This document shows, one piece after another, positions 33,350 to 43,775 of a stretch of 64,000 bases of DNA; the stretch's first letter is position 1, and each line of letters starts with the position of its first letter. Source of the DNA: Nemertoderma westbladi (taxonomy: Eukaryota; Xenacoelomorpha; Nemertodermatida; Nemertodermatidae); NCBI GenBank assembly GCA_032718475.1, contig JAUCBJ010006397.1, forward strand, positions 1 to 64,000, given 5' to 3'. The position numbers were made by a program, and so were the translations under genes. Under the pieces are notes generated by a model that made no database searches, was not told where the DNA came from, and worked only from the letters and a program-made list of their open reading frames with translations.

Positions 33350-33782
33350 TTTATAAAACGAAGGTAGCGATTGATAACAAGAAAGGAAACAATGACCTAC
33401 CCAGCCCCAGCTACTATACCTAACGCTGTAACGTCAGAACGTACCGCTACTAACAAAAAGTGATGTGTGTGCCACACTCAAATAACTTAACCTTAAGCAA
33501 TGCTGATGATATAGAAGGAAATTTAAAATACACTAGGCCTATTACATTGTATTAAATTCTCGCGCTAATGATTGGCTGAAAGAATTTATAATATAACTCT
33601 CCACATTCGCTTGGAATAATCATGGGCTAAGAGAAAGAAGAAAGAACCGAACATTAACATTATTGATAGAAAGATATTTACAACAGTACGCGCTTGACTT
33701 TTGGGGATAAACCTAAATACTTTCAGCCAATCATTAGCAAGTTGTTAGACTAGATTACTGTAAGAAAAAAAAGCTACTGACT

Positions 33783-33870
33783 ACTGGCTACTGACCTAGA
33801 GCAAAAACGGCTCTAACGATTGTGATGAAATTTTGCATGGACCATGAAAATAGATTTCTATGGGTACTTG
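33783..33870. repeat. Short dispersed repeat (ACGGCTCTAACGATTGTGATG)
   Basis: AACGGCTCTAACGATT followed by GATGAAATTTTGCATGG is the inverse of ATTTAATCGAAATCGTTAGA plus GCGGTTTTGGCTGG at about 43737-43770, next to a tRNA-like sequence. This is probably a retroelement tail. Confidence 0.5.
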
Positions 33871-34774
33871 TGAACTTGTTTTATTTACAAAAATAAGAAC
33901 GAATTTGTCTTATTACTTCTTGTGCGCGATTGTATTGAATTCATGACAACTCCTGTTATTATTATTAATCAATTGACACCTCGACTCCTCTCCGACTACT
34001 CTATCCGATAGAACAAAATAATCATTTCGCTAACTGTTCTCTATCTTCTATAATGATAATCACAACAGCTTTCATAATTCATTACATGATTAGTGATTAC
34101 AACATAATAGTTATAGTTTGATGTTGTCTAGAAAATGTATCGTACTCGTACACCACCGGGGCTACACCCACGCTAATATATCATATGATGTTGACAACTA
34201 CGACTTTAGAGGGATTGTAATATTCATATTAAAACAATAAAAGTATCTGAGGGAATAGACCCCATGTCCTATTTTATTGTGCTAATATATCAGACAGAAC
34301 AAAAAGCTTTTACTGGCCAATGTACTGTCTCCTACACGACTTGCTTCACGGGCCGCTGGGCCCGTCTCTAGTTAGGGAAAGGATTTAATACACCATAATT
34401 GTGTATTTAAATTCCCTCCTATATCATATCAACCAATCTCTAGGGGGATGATAAAATAACATAAATATGTCCATTTATCTAAATTAGGGGATGATTTAAT
34501 AAAATGGTTAATTTATTATTAAACTTCCTAAATAATAAAATCGCACCCTTTTGGAGGTGAAGTAAATGTTTTTGCGGCGATTTACTGTAGCGGGTTTTTT
34601 TTTTAGCAAATGTATTGTGTGCCATACAGGTGTAGACGTTAGGTTAGGTTTATAGTGTCGACAATGTATGTCACGAGGAGAGTTTCGTCACAGAGTGCCA
34701 TAGAGAATCGTTTTTTGCTGTTTTGTGGGCTTTAGCTTCAATGACCATTTTTTGTCAATGGCCATATTGATGTA

Positions 34775-35690
34775 ATATAACCAATGCGTACTATATACAA
34801 GGCCATGCCATCGAGTTAACTGGGGGGTGGTGATTGGGGGCAAGATTTTTTTTACAACAATTTGATATTTTGATATGGGGAGAGTTCTATAAATTTTCAT
34901 TTGCTGCAGTTTGGTCATTGGACGTAATTGAAGCATCTTCGTTAAGTAAGATACAACATTTTATGGTAGCTAGTGTTTTACAGTAGATAGGTTTAGCTAG
35001 TAATTTTGACCCTGGTTCCGACATCCTACTTATTTCCTCTATAAATATTTTGTAGTAGCTAGTTCTTGTTACTATTTGTATAAAAAATGTTCCAGAAGAC
35101 GTTAGCTATTCATTTTTTAAAAAAATTATGTTCTAGAACAAATATTTTATGTTCTAGAATATTTTTTAGAAAAATATCTGTATTCTATTTGAAACGCATG
35201 GAATCGTTCTAAACGTGTTTAAAATCAATAAAAAAAATTTCAAAATTTTAAATTATTTTCACAATATTTTTTTTTTCACAATCGTTTTTTATTGATTTTA
35301 GACACGTTTTAGAACGATTCCGTGCGTTTTAAATAGAATCCAGATTTATTTATAAAAAATGTTCTAGAACAAAAAATATTTGTTCTAGAACATAATAATT
35401 TTTTTTAAAAATGAATAGCTAACATCTTCTGGAACATTTTCAATACAAATAGTAATAAGAACTAGCTACTTACCTAAAACACTAGCTACCATAAAATTTT
35501 GTATCTTACTTAACGAGGAGGCTTCAAGTACGTCCAGTGATCAAATTGCAGCAAATTAAAATTTATAGAACTCCTGCCATATCAAAATATCAAATTGTTG
35601 TAAAAGAAAATCTTGCCCCCAGTCAACCGCCCCCAGTTAACTCGATGGCATGGCCTTGTATATAGTACGCCTTGAATATAACCCAAGGTT
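34775..35690. mobile_element. 0.9 kb near-palindrome (foldback element)
   Basis: The outer arms read ATATAACCAATGCGTACTAT ... CCATCGAGTTAACTGGGG at the left and CCCCAGTTAACTCGATGG ... ATAGTACGCCTTGAATATAA at the right. Moving inward, TTGATATTTTGATATGG, CTTCGTTAAGTAAGATACAA, GGTAGCTAGTGTTTTA, GTTCTAGAAC and GAACGATTCCGTGCGTTTTA-type segments are all mirrored. Arms of about 460 and 405 nt flank a loop of about 50 nt (35236-35285). The left arm has an extra stretch of about 70 nt. Its inner blocks match the 3.3 and 4.7 kb repeats. No ORF. Confidence 0.9.
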
Positions 35691-36122
35691 CAACCCCCGC
35701 TGACGTGCTTCCTCATTTCCTCATTTTTTCCATTTCTGAACAAAACCATTACATAACGTCTATGGCTATAAGGTTGGCAACTGAAAGGAACGGCCAGATT
35801 TCTCTGAATTCGTACATAATTATTAGTTGGGCGGACTTTGAGATTGAAACGTTTCACTGCAGTTGATAATGATAGCAACTGAGGATTGACTATGGGGTGT
35901 GGACGAGGCTGATAATGCTTTGCAAGATGTTATGGTAATGTGTTTGGTGAACCAGAGCGAGCTTTGGAAGGTGACACCGAGGTATTTATGAGTTAACTAC
36001 ATGAACGAGTTCGTTATTGTCAGTGAAAGAGTCGAGATGATTGGGGCAACCGCCCAGCGGCGAAATTTGATTATGGTTATTTATTTAGGTTCACTGTTAG
36101 GCCGTTAACCTTAGCCCACCGG

Positions 36123-36285
36123 ACTTTTTTTAATACGAATTGAAACTCTAAATAAAAAATTCAGACTCCACCTGTCATCGATTTGGGTCGACCCAGTTGT
36201 GTTTCAAATTTCTAGCAATATGATAAAGGTTTGTAGAAAATAAGGGAGTAGTTATCATAAAATATAACGTATCATGGTGTATATA
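36123..36285. mobile_element. Foldback element family, partial copy D
   Basis: GTTGTGTTTCAAATTTC then AGCAATATGATAAAGG and TTTGTAGAAAATAAGGG, ending ATCATGGTGTATATATA, match the right end of copies A to C. The G run is almost absent here (GGGAG). Confidence 0.7.
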
Positions 36286-36411
36286 TACAATTTAGTTGAA
36301 CATTATATAGATTGAGTTTGAAGATGCAAATGAGTCATCAAATTATAAGTTTATTTAAAATGATGATAATCGATCCACCAAGTAAAGCAATGTGTTTTTT
36401 GCTCAATTCAG

Positions 36412-36558
36412 GAAGGTCGACAGCTGATAGGCGAGTCAGAAAAGTTGAAAGCTCTTTGTAAGAAACTCATGAAAGATACTGAAGAACAACAAAGAGACGC
36501 ACACGTTAAAGTGAATGACGGGGTCACTTGTAAACTGGCAGAAACGGTTACATTAATG
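36412..36558 (+). CDS. TEKTL1: TEKTL1, exon 5
   Basis: Acceptor AATTCAG, donor GTAAGT; 49 codons, phase 0 on both sides. It encodes EGRQLIGESEKLKALCKKLM and DGVTCKLAETVTLM, a helix equivalent to [20 protein letters not shown] in the mammalian protein. Confidence 0.85.
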
Positions 36559-36789
36559 GTAAGTTAAATAAATTTGAATAAATATTAAATAAATACTAAT
36601 GCAAAAAATAATACTGTAGTTTCAGTTTGGATTTAATTACAAAATACTGTTTTACTGCGTTATGCCTATTCCATGGCTCTACGGTTTGTGAAACTAATAG
36701 GTGGAATATTTTATGTTTTTCAGGTTAAAATCACAAATTTTTCCACATAGAATACCAGATACTGTAATTGGATTTGCCTTTAATTATAG

Positions 36790-36999
36790 CAACATTTGCA
36801 AATCAACGAAGGGGAAAACCGGGCTGCGTTTAATAAAACGCTGCGATATTACGACGAAACCGATCGAGCGAGAGGAATAAACATCGGACCGGAGGCGTCG
36901 GGTGACTTAGAGACGAGGGAGAGATTGGATAGGCCGCTAATTAAAGTGTTCCAACGACATCCAGCCACGAGCATGCCAGAAGCAGGGGATCTAATTAAG
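36790..36999 (+). CDS. TEKTL1: TEKTL1, exon 6: tektin signature region
   Basis: Acceptor AATTATAG, donor GTTAGT; 70 codons, phase 0 on both sides. This is the best conserved part: [17 protein letters not shown], then [19 protein letters not shown] and MPEAGDLIK, against [22 protein letters not shown] in human TEKTL1. This replaces the RPNVELCRD signature of true tektins and separates TEKTL1 from tektins 1-5. Confidence 0.9.
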
Positions 37000-37124
37000 G
37001 TTAGTTGTAGGGTTGCAACTCTTATTGGCTTCACTTACTGTATTGCAACTCTAAAAAAATGTTATTGAATATTTTGTAACGCAAGGGTTTATTCGTTTGG
37101 ATTTATTTTACAGAGGCTGAGCGA

Positions 37125-37378
37125 CCCTCACATGGTACCTCACACCTCAGATGTGGCACACACCCTAGACGCGCCACACATCCTAGACGCGCCACCTTCC
37201 ATAAACGCGTCACACACCTTAGACACACCACACACCCTAGACGCGCCACACATCCTAACGCACCACCTACCCGAGACGTGCCACTGCCACACAACTTAGA
37301 CGCGCCAACTTCCATAAACGCGCCACCCACACTAGACCACCACACACCTTAGACACACCACACACCCTAGACGCTTTA
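37125..37378. repeat. Minisatellite (CACACCCTAGACGCGC units) in the last TEKTL1 intron
   Basis: Imperfect 18-20 bp units such as CACACCCTAGACGCGCC, ACATCCTAGACGCGCC and CTTCCATAAACGCG occur about a dozen times. An in-frame acceptor (TTTTACAG, ends 37113) precedes it and would give a frame of 60 residues ending in a stop, so it could act as an alternative terminal exon, but the protein has no conserved character. Confidence 0.8.
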
Positions 37379-38133
37379 CAAGCAAACGAAAGAGTTTATG
37401 GAGTTACCATGACTACACGATGAATACAGTATAAATTTAACAACGGTTGGCATCCCAAATCATCATAGGAATCAACACCCAATGAATCGATAACTACAAG
37501 GATATCGATGAGTTCCTAATCTCGGTTTGGATGTCGCTGTTTGACTGTAGAGCTAATTGGCGAGGTTTAGGTAGAACTAAACGTTCCGGGGGAAGGGGGG
37601 TGGAGGCTCTTCAGTGGATCCAGGGCCGCCGCTCAGAACCTTACTGAAGGCCAGTTACTTTAATTAAATCGATAGCGGTCGCATTATAACAGCACGAGAC
37701 ATTTGGGTTGGCACACACTTAAAATTGCTAATGGGCACTGTGGGAGGGTAGCCAGGGAGTTATTGTGGAAACGAAAATTGTTGTTGGTGTGGGTTGAATC
37801 GCGGCCGATCTGAAAGGTTCTGTACCTCCTGGGCCGCACCCGTTAATCGGTCGCGTAATCTTCGGGATAAATGAATTATTGGATTATTCCTGGAACAACC
37901 ACCGCAGTTCTACATAAACGGAAATTGATTTTTCCTCCATTTAATTAATATTGATTCTATAATTACATTGTAGTTTAACTTGGGGGTTGAATTGAGCGAA
38001 CAAAGATCGTTTAGTTTACAATTAAATTGGTTTTGGGAAGAAATTTCTAACAAAATTTAACTTTTGACTTGGAACTTTTTCCTCTGGAGCAATGTTTCTC
38101 TCCGTTTTATTTACATTCCTTTGTTTGATACAG

Positions 38134-38316
38134 ACGGACGATGCTTTGCACTTCGCTTTGAACCACGCGAACAGGAACCTCGCCAATCTCCACAAAGAGA
38201 ATCTATTTATGAGAGACGATGAAAGAGACAAGCGCAAGGCGGCCTCCGTCGACTCCAGTATCATCCGATTGCGTCGCAGGCGGGCCAATCACAGGTGGAT
38301 ATACGGAGAAGTTTAG
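38134..38316 (+). CDS. TEKTL1: TEKTL1, terminal exon 7
   Basis: Acceptor TTTGATACAG, stop TAG at 38314-38316; 60 codons plus stop. It encodes TDDALHFALNHANRNLANLH and then SIIRLRRRRANHRWIYGEV, parallel to the GTDKLQ...YNVVRLRLRQRQPHV C-terminal block of the mammalian protein, which has a longer tail. A candidate AATAAA lies near 38544. Confidence 0.85.
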   Translation, partial: TDDALHFALNHANRNLANLHKENLFMRDDERDKRKAASVDSSIIRLRRRRANHRWIYGEV

Positions 38317-38624
38317 CCAATCAGAGATCGATATACGAAGAGGTGTAACTCTATTGGATAATAGTGGCGACCACAACTATAATTCCATATATTAAGGTCC
38401 CTGTATCTTATCATTAGTTATTATTTATGAGTATATGGTGATATTAAAAAACTTAATGAATAGTATTAAACGTTTATGTTAATCATCGTGCTAACTCTTT
38501 TTTTTTCTTATATCAATATTTATCGTTATTTGGTAAAATAGTCAAATAAATTAATGAATGTTCAGGATGGATGGAATATGGGACCACAACGACAACCTAG
38601 AACGACAAGCGTTTTTACGAACAA

Positions 38625-38855
38625 AATTGAAACCTTAGCCGGAGAAACTTTTTTCAAACGCTTGTAGCTAAAGAATGAAAGCGAAAATAAAAATTCTGGC
38701 TTACCCAGTAGGAGGAGGTAGGTGAAACTAATTAGGTTTCAAAATTCATGGAATCTCATTAAGATTTGTAGAAAAATTGGGGGGGGGGGGGGGGGGGGGG
38801 GGGGTCCATGTCACTGAATTACGACATTATATTCCAGGACATGGTGTACGCCTGT
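38625..38855. mobile_element. Foldback element family, partial copy E, with 26-nt G run
   Basis: The segments CTTTTTTCAAACGCTTGTAG, AAAATTCATGGAATC, AAGATTTGTAGAAAAATT, a G run at 38779-38804, TCCATGTCACTGAATTACG and GGACATGGTGTACG follow the right-arm order of copies A to C. Diverged. Confidence 0.75.
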
Positions 38856-39478
38856 AAGTATACAGGCTCAGCAAATAGTAGCAGGAAATTAATGATTGTT
38901 TTTTTAATATAAATCCAATAGTTTTGTTGGTAAGCCTATAAGAACCTTCAATTATTTTGTTAATCTTGAGTTGGTGTAGAAACATAGTAGAAATGAATGG
39001 GGAACCCACGGGTTAAGTGAAGTTATCAAGGTGCATTTAGTGGATATGAAATTGCACCAAAATGTAAGTGAATGTACTGCACACCGTTGTGCATCACTAC
39101 TCAATGACATTCACTCAGTGCATCAATCACCATTAATTAACGTGTTGTTAAGAAATTGACACATTCCTCCTGGTAAATACATTAGGGGGATTCAGTCATT
39201 CAGACAAGGCTTTATCTATGATTAATAATATACAGACAGGGTGTTCCACAAAAACAGGTGTGCGGGGTTGACTCTTAACGCTATCGAAATGGAAGCAGCT
39301 ACAATGGAAAATCGACGCAAATAACAGCTGATTATACCCTATTGGGTTGTGTTACTGTGCTAATTGTGCTATTGTGATAATGGTTTTGGTTAGAATAACA
39401 TGTCGTTGTAACCTGCTCCTTTCCCTTAATTTATAATTATATTTGTACATTATCCGGTATGGGATTTGAATCAATACA

Positions 39479-39835
39479 CCCCCCCCCCCCCCCCGCCCTC
39501 CATATCTCTCCTCAAAATGCGATGTTTGTATCGGTCGTCCACGAGAACGCCTTCCATGTGTTGGTTGCCAGACAAGTAGATCTGATAAGACTTCGTCATT
39601 ACTTCTCCAGCAGTTCCCACGGAATCATAATCAGCGTTCACGTGCTGTACAGTATGTTGTACCATAAAGCTCGGTGTTTACAATCTCCAGCTGATGTTTT
39701 TAGGGCTACCCTTAGTAATCTTGTGTAACAATTAATTCGTTGTTCAAGTAATTTCGTGTCCAGCGTCCAGGTCTCACCACAGTACACCATATCCTGGCAT
39801 AAAGTGTGGTTATTCTGGTACATGTAGTACACATC
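39479..39835 (-). pseudogene. LINE 3' coding fragment
   Basis: Minus-strand translation gives VYCGETWTLDTKLLEQRINC then YTRLLRVAL, the conserved segment after the RT domain of many LINEs. After a frame change (near 39655) come LSDLLVWQPTHGRRSRGRP and a following DRYKH-like tail. It resembles the C-terminal part of the intact element at 5.5 kb (WALT...YTRMLRW; LVLWQPAGENRRGGQP) but is a different, decayed copy. A 16-nt C run (39479-39494) sits at its end. Confidence 0.8.
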
Positions 39836-39847
39836 CAAATATGTAAC

Positions 39848-40500
39848 CAATAGAAAGCTTGCGTTGCAAGGATTCCAAATATGTAACAATATCTGAATTT
39901 CGTTGAGAAACAGCTGAGAAATAGGCATTCAAAGATTGCAAGAATTATTGTTCACTGCAGGCCATTTATTCTACTTAATAAATACACAATATTCTGGAAC
40001 GTGTTATTTATTTTATGAGTTGGCTAGGCAACAGCGGTATGCCTATACAATATCTATATTGCCTAGCTAATCATACATAAACAAATTGTTCCAGAATATT
40101 GTGTATTTATTAAATAGAATAAATGGCCTGCAGTGAACAATAATTCTTGCAATCTTTGAATGCCTATTTCTCAGCTGTTTCTCAACGAAATTCAGACATT
40201 GTTACATATTTGGAATCCTTGCAACGCAAGCTTTCTATTGATGTGAAAAAATTACGACTAAAGTGAAGAATGGCAATGATACAGAGGGTGCGATTTCGCA
40301 AAAGACACTTTTTTAAAACGCTTATAAATAAAATTTAAAGGCGAAATCGAAAATTCCGGCTTCATGGTAACAACCACGGTGAGTTGAACTAGTTGTGTTT
40401 CAAATTTCAAGCAATATGATAAAGATTTGTAGAAAAATTTGGGGGGGGGGGGGGTCCGTGTCATCAGAAAATGACACTATATTACGGGTCATGGTGTATA
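39848..40500. mobile_element. Foldback element, copy C
   Basis: Left arm CAATAGAAAGCTTGCGTTGC, AAGGATTCCAAATATG, AGCTGAGAAATAGGCATTC; right arm the inverse (GAATGCCTATTTCTCAGCTG, CATATTTGGAATCC, AAGCTTTCTATTG). The loop contains GGCTAGGCAACAGCGG. The right arm extends through TGCGATTTCGCAAAAGACAC, a 14-nt G run (40441-40454) and ATTACGGGTCATGGTGTATA. The left arm is shorter than the right, and its outer part appears replaced by the LINE fragment. Confidence 0.88.
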
Positions 40501-43500
40501 TATGTAAGGAAAGTAGGCCCATGCTAGGCCCACGGTAGGCCCTACAAAATACACGAATTTGTAGATGAAGACATACTGTGTTCTAGCAGGACCATTTGGA
40601 TTAGTTAAAACGATATATTTTTAATGTGGTCATAAAGAAATTAATGACATTCCGGTTTCATTAATTACATATTACCATTAGCACGTTGACGGCCTCGTCA
40701 TCAGGAACGGAAACGCCCAAACCGCAAACAGCGGCGACTATGTAATAAAGAGCGTTATTGTTATATTTGCATTACGAACCGTCACTGGAAACACATTGAA
40801 AATAAATGTTTAATATATAGCATGAACTACTTTGAGATATAAAATACCTGTATAACAAATTATCCCAATAAGTAAAGACAGATGTGTAGCTACTTACATT
40901 CACTACTGTACCAAAGTGTAAAAGCTTCCCACGCCGCCTAAAGTAACAAAGGTGAACACAGGGAGTTCAAAAATCCCATTCACACCCAACATGGGGCCCC
41001 TGTTGAACCACTTTAAGATAATTACAATTTCTCTATACCCCCAAAAGCGCAGTCACCATTTTGATTTAAATTAAGCTTAATTTATTGGATGTGTTTGATG
41101 AAGCCTACTGTATATTCTAGCAACGCATGGCCACTCATTGTAGTTCTGTGAAAATGTTCAGCCTTCCAAGTATTTCCTCGAAGTAGTGCCCTTGATAAAT
41201 AAATTAATTGGGTTGACGTTTAATTAAATCCAACAGGGAATGCCGAATTATAATCCTCCATCTATACAATGAATAGCATGCAGCATTGTAATAGACCCTT
41301 TGTTAAAGTACAGTAACTATAATAAAGTATTAAGGTAAGTTGCCAAATAATTAATTGTATTCGGGAACCTAATAAGCTAAGAGTATGCATGAAAAAATTA
41401 GAAATTAACAAAATTCTTAGAAATTAACCGTTGTTCTTTAAAAATAGTCTGATTCTATCTGTGGTTGCAACGGTATTAGTATTTAGGTGGTCATATAAAT
41501 CCGTCACACCGGTCGAAATTAAATCTGCAATCTGCATAGCATTGATAGACCCCGGCAGCCCCCACGGCACGGGGGTAGTACAGTTCATATGAATTATAAA
41601 CAGCACAAAGGTAAAGAATATAAGTACAGTCAGGTAAATAAATACTCACCTAGGTAAATATACAGTAGAGAGGCAATAATAGGCCTACACAAGCAAAAAT
41701 ACACATACAAGTTATAATTAACAAATAAGTTTTTTTTCCTCATTTAAGTCTCATTTATTTACATAGATAGTAAAAAATTTTACAAAATTCAGATAATGTT
41801 AAACAATACATACCCATCGCCAGCTCACGTTACTAAGCAACAAATTTAAGAGGGAAAATTAAAAACTATTATTACCAAATAAGTAGGCCCATTGATATTC
41901 CAAGTATAATATTATTGGTTCATAAGATCCCATACAGGTTTAATCAGTTAACAGCGATGTAATTCAGTACCTGAGTGACTTCAAGTTCAAGTAGAGGGAA
42001 GTTCTAAACATTATATAAGTTTATACGACAGCCAATAATATGCTCCTTAGAAAATTGAGCTTTCGCCTACAATTAACAGGACACAGGGCGTGACATTGCC
42101 TAAAATGTGTGACTTATTAAGGGGGGGGGGGGGGGGGGGGGGGGTAGTCGAATTTAAATAAAATTTTGAAAGGCGTTCTTATCTGATTCAGTATTTTACG
42201 CTGATTCCAAATCTGCAAACAGTTTTACCATATTATCTTGTTTGTTTTAGAGATGTATTTATATATAATATGGAGAAGGTTAGTATTTGATTTCAATTTC
42301 TGTAATTTTTTAGGCTCATTAGTGCCTAATTGTCAATGATAAAACTGCGACTCGATCATAAATAGCGAGTTGTTTGATTTTACCCCACACATGACAGTGT
42401 GCGGCTTTCTTGCAGCAATAGCTGCAAGCCATTGAGGTCTTAGCAAAAAATGTCTAATTATTATACTATGGCTAGTTATACTGTATATTGGCTTCCAAGA
42501 AGATAATTAATGAGTTTTGTTCATATGGTTATAATTCTTTGGGGAGGAACATGCCTAGATATTAATTACTCGATATTATATTTTAGACTATGCGTACATT
42601 TAGATTATACTAAATCGGTAGATGACTAGAATAAGGTAAAAAGGGCTTCGTGAAACTTACACCTGTGTTCATTTTTATACATTTTTGGATTGGAGCGCCT
42701 CAAATTTAGTACCTTTACCAACTATTAGCATTCTACTACTGTACTAGCTGTAGACTCGAACATATGACATAATTTAGTTGTTCGCTAAAGAAAGGAAGCA
42801 CAATAATTCGCTCACACTAAATCGCATTGTACCGGAAAATATTATTTAATCGAGATAAGCGATTCTTAAAGTTTAACAACCTCATCTTTGGTCGTACAGA
42901 TCGCTAATTCAGGGCTCATTTTAAAGGGAATTAAAAAAAAAATGCTCGTTATGTTATTTATGGGCGTTTAATTGAGGTCCATAAACAAGTCTACAGGGTT
43001 AATGAAGGCAAGGAAGGGTCTTTCACCACGTGGATATAAGAACACGAAAATTAATTATTTACGGTATGGCCATTTCCCCCTCGCGGGAGTCTTCCGCGGT
43101 ATAATCAAAATCAAATAAAACAGTTTAAAGTCATTAACCCTGTAATTATGAACACGCCACGAAAAACGCCGTTCCGGTTAATCCAACACCTAAGATAAAT
43201 AAGTCTTACATTTCTGCTCCTTGTTTTTTTTTATGTCACTTCATTTCACTATTAAATAAAAGTAAAGTTGATGTGAACGTGGTACACGAGACATCGGAGG
43301 CAACTCTAATGATCCTCTCTCTTGCCTGTTACCTGTAAGGCAGGAAGGGTGCCGTACTAACGTCCCACGCTCGAATACACTGACTATACAACCATAGTAT
43401 TTACTTAGAGAAAACAGTGGTGTAAACGCTACGCCGACAATCAACAACCAAACCCGACAACCATTATTGAGGCTAATTAATGTTATAATAATAAATTGAG

Positions 43501-43555
43501 GGAAAGGAACAGGTTACAGTGGAATGTTATTCAAGTCAAAACAATAATAAAGAGT
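43501..43555. repeat. Dispersed module GGAAAGGARCAGGTTACAGTGG, copy 1
   Basis: GGAAAGGAACAGGTTACAGT is followed by TTATTC and CAAAACAATAATAAAG. It is shared with 51.5, 52.2, 56.2, 56.3, 56.6 and partly 59.6 kb. Confidence 0.7.
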
Positions 43556-43639
43556 CATGGAACCAGGTCAGAGTTTCATCTTTGCCGTTGTCACTCAGCA
43601 GTGTAGTTGTTGGCGTAGCGTTTGCATCTAGTTAACAGC

Positions 43640-43775
43640 TTAAAGAAAACTGGGCTGTACCTTTTCTAGGGCTCGAACTCATGACCTTCCGGTTGGAAGA
43701 GCAACTATCTAAACACTCAGTCAGCCGCTGAGAAAATTTAATCGAAATCGTTAGAGCGGTTTTGGCTGGAGAACA
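43640..43775 (-). mobile_element. tRNA-like SINE
   Basis: Minus strand: GCTGACTGAGTGTTTAGATA (A-box-like), TTCCAACCGGAAGGTCATGA, then B box GAGTTCGAGCCC. The upstream (plus-right) flank contains the AATCGTTAGAGCGG segment also seen at 33.8 kb. This looks like a tRNA-derived SINE rather than a functional tRNA. Confidence 0.6.

Larger units (their letters stand above)
25103..36411 (+). other. TEKTL1 intron 4 (11.3 kb) hosting two antisense genes
   Basis: This is the largest intron of the gene. It holds foldback copy B, the SH3 gene, the AAAGT array, LINE and SINE fragments, MOCS3, and the 0.9 kb near-palindrome, all annotated separately. Stretches with nothing recognised: 27696-28600, 30600-32077, and 33350-34774 apart from a short repeat near 33785. 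Confidence 0.75.

Noticed and set aside
37114-37300. Alternative TEKTL1 terminal exon (RLSDPHMVPHTSDVAHTLDA...)
   Set aside because: An in-frame acceptor exists, but the sequence is a minisatellite and exon 7 (38134) gives a conserved C-terminus in the same phase.
39239-39260. Mariner-like end CAGGGTGTTCCACAAAAAC
   Set aside because: It resembles such an end, but no inverted partner was found nearby.
41424-41606. Minus frame VPWGLPGSINAMQIADLIST as an exon
   Set aside because: Protein-like composition, but no AG acceptor close upstream, no neighbouring exon, and no family recognised.
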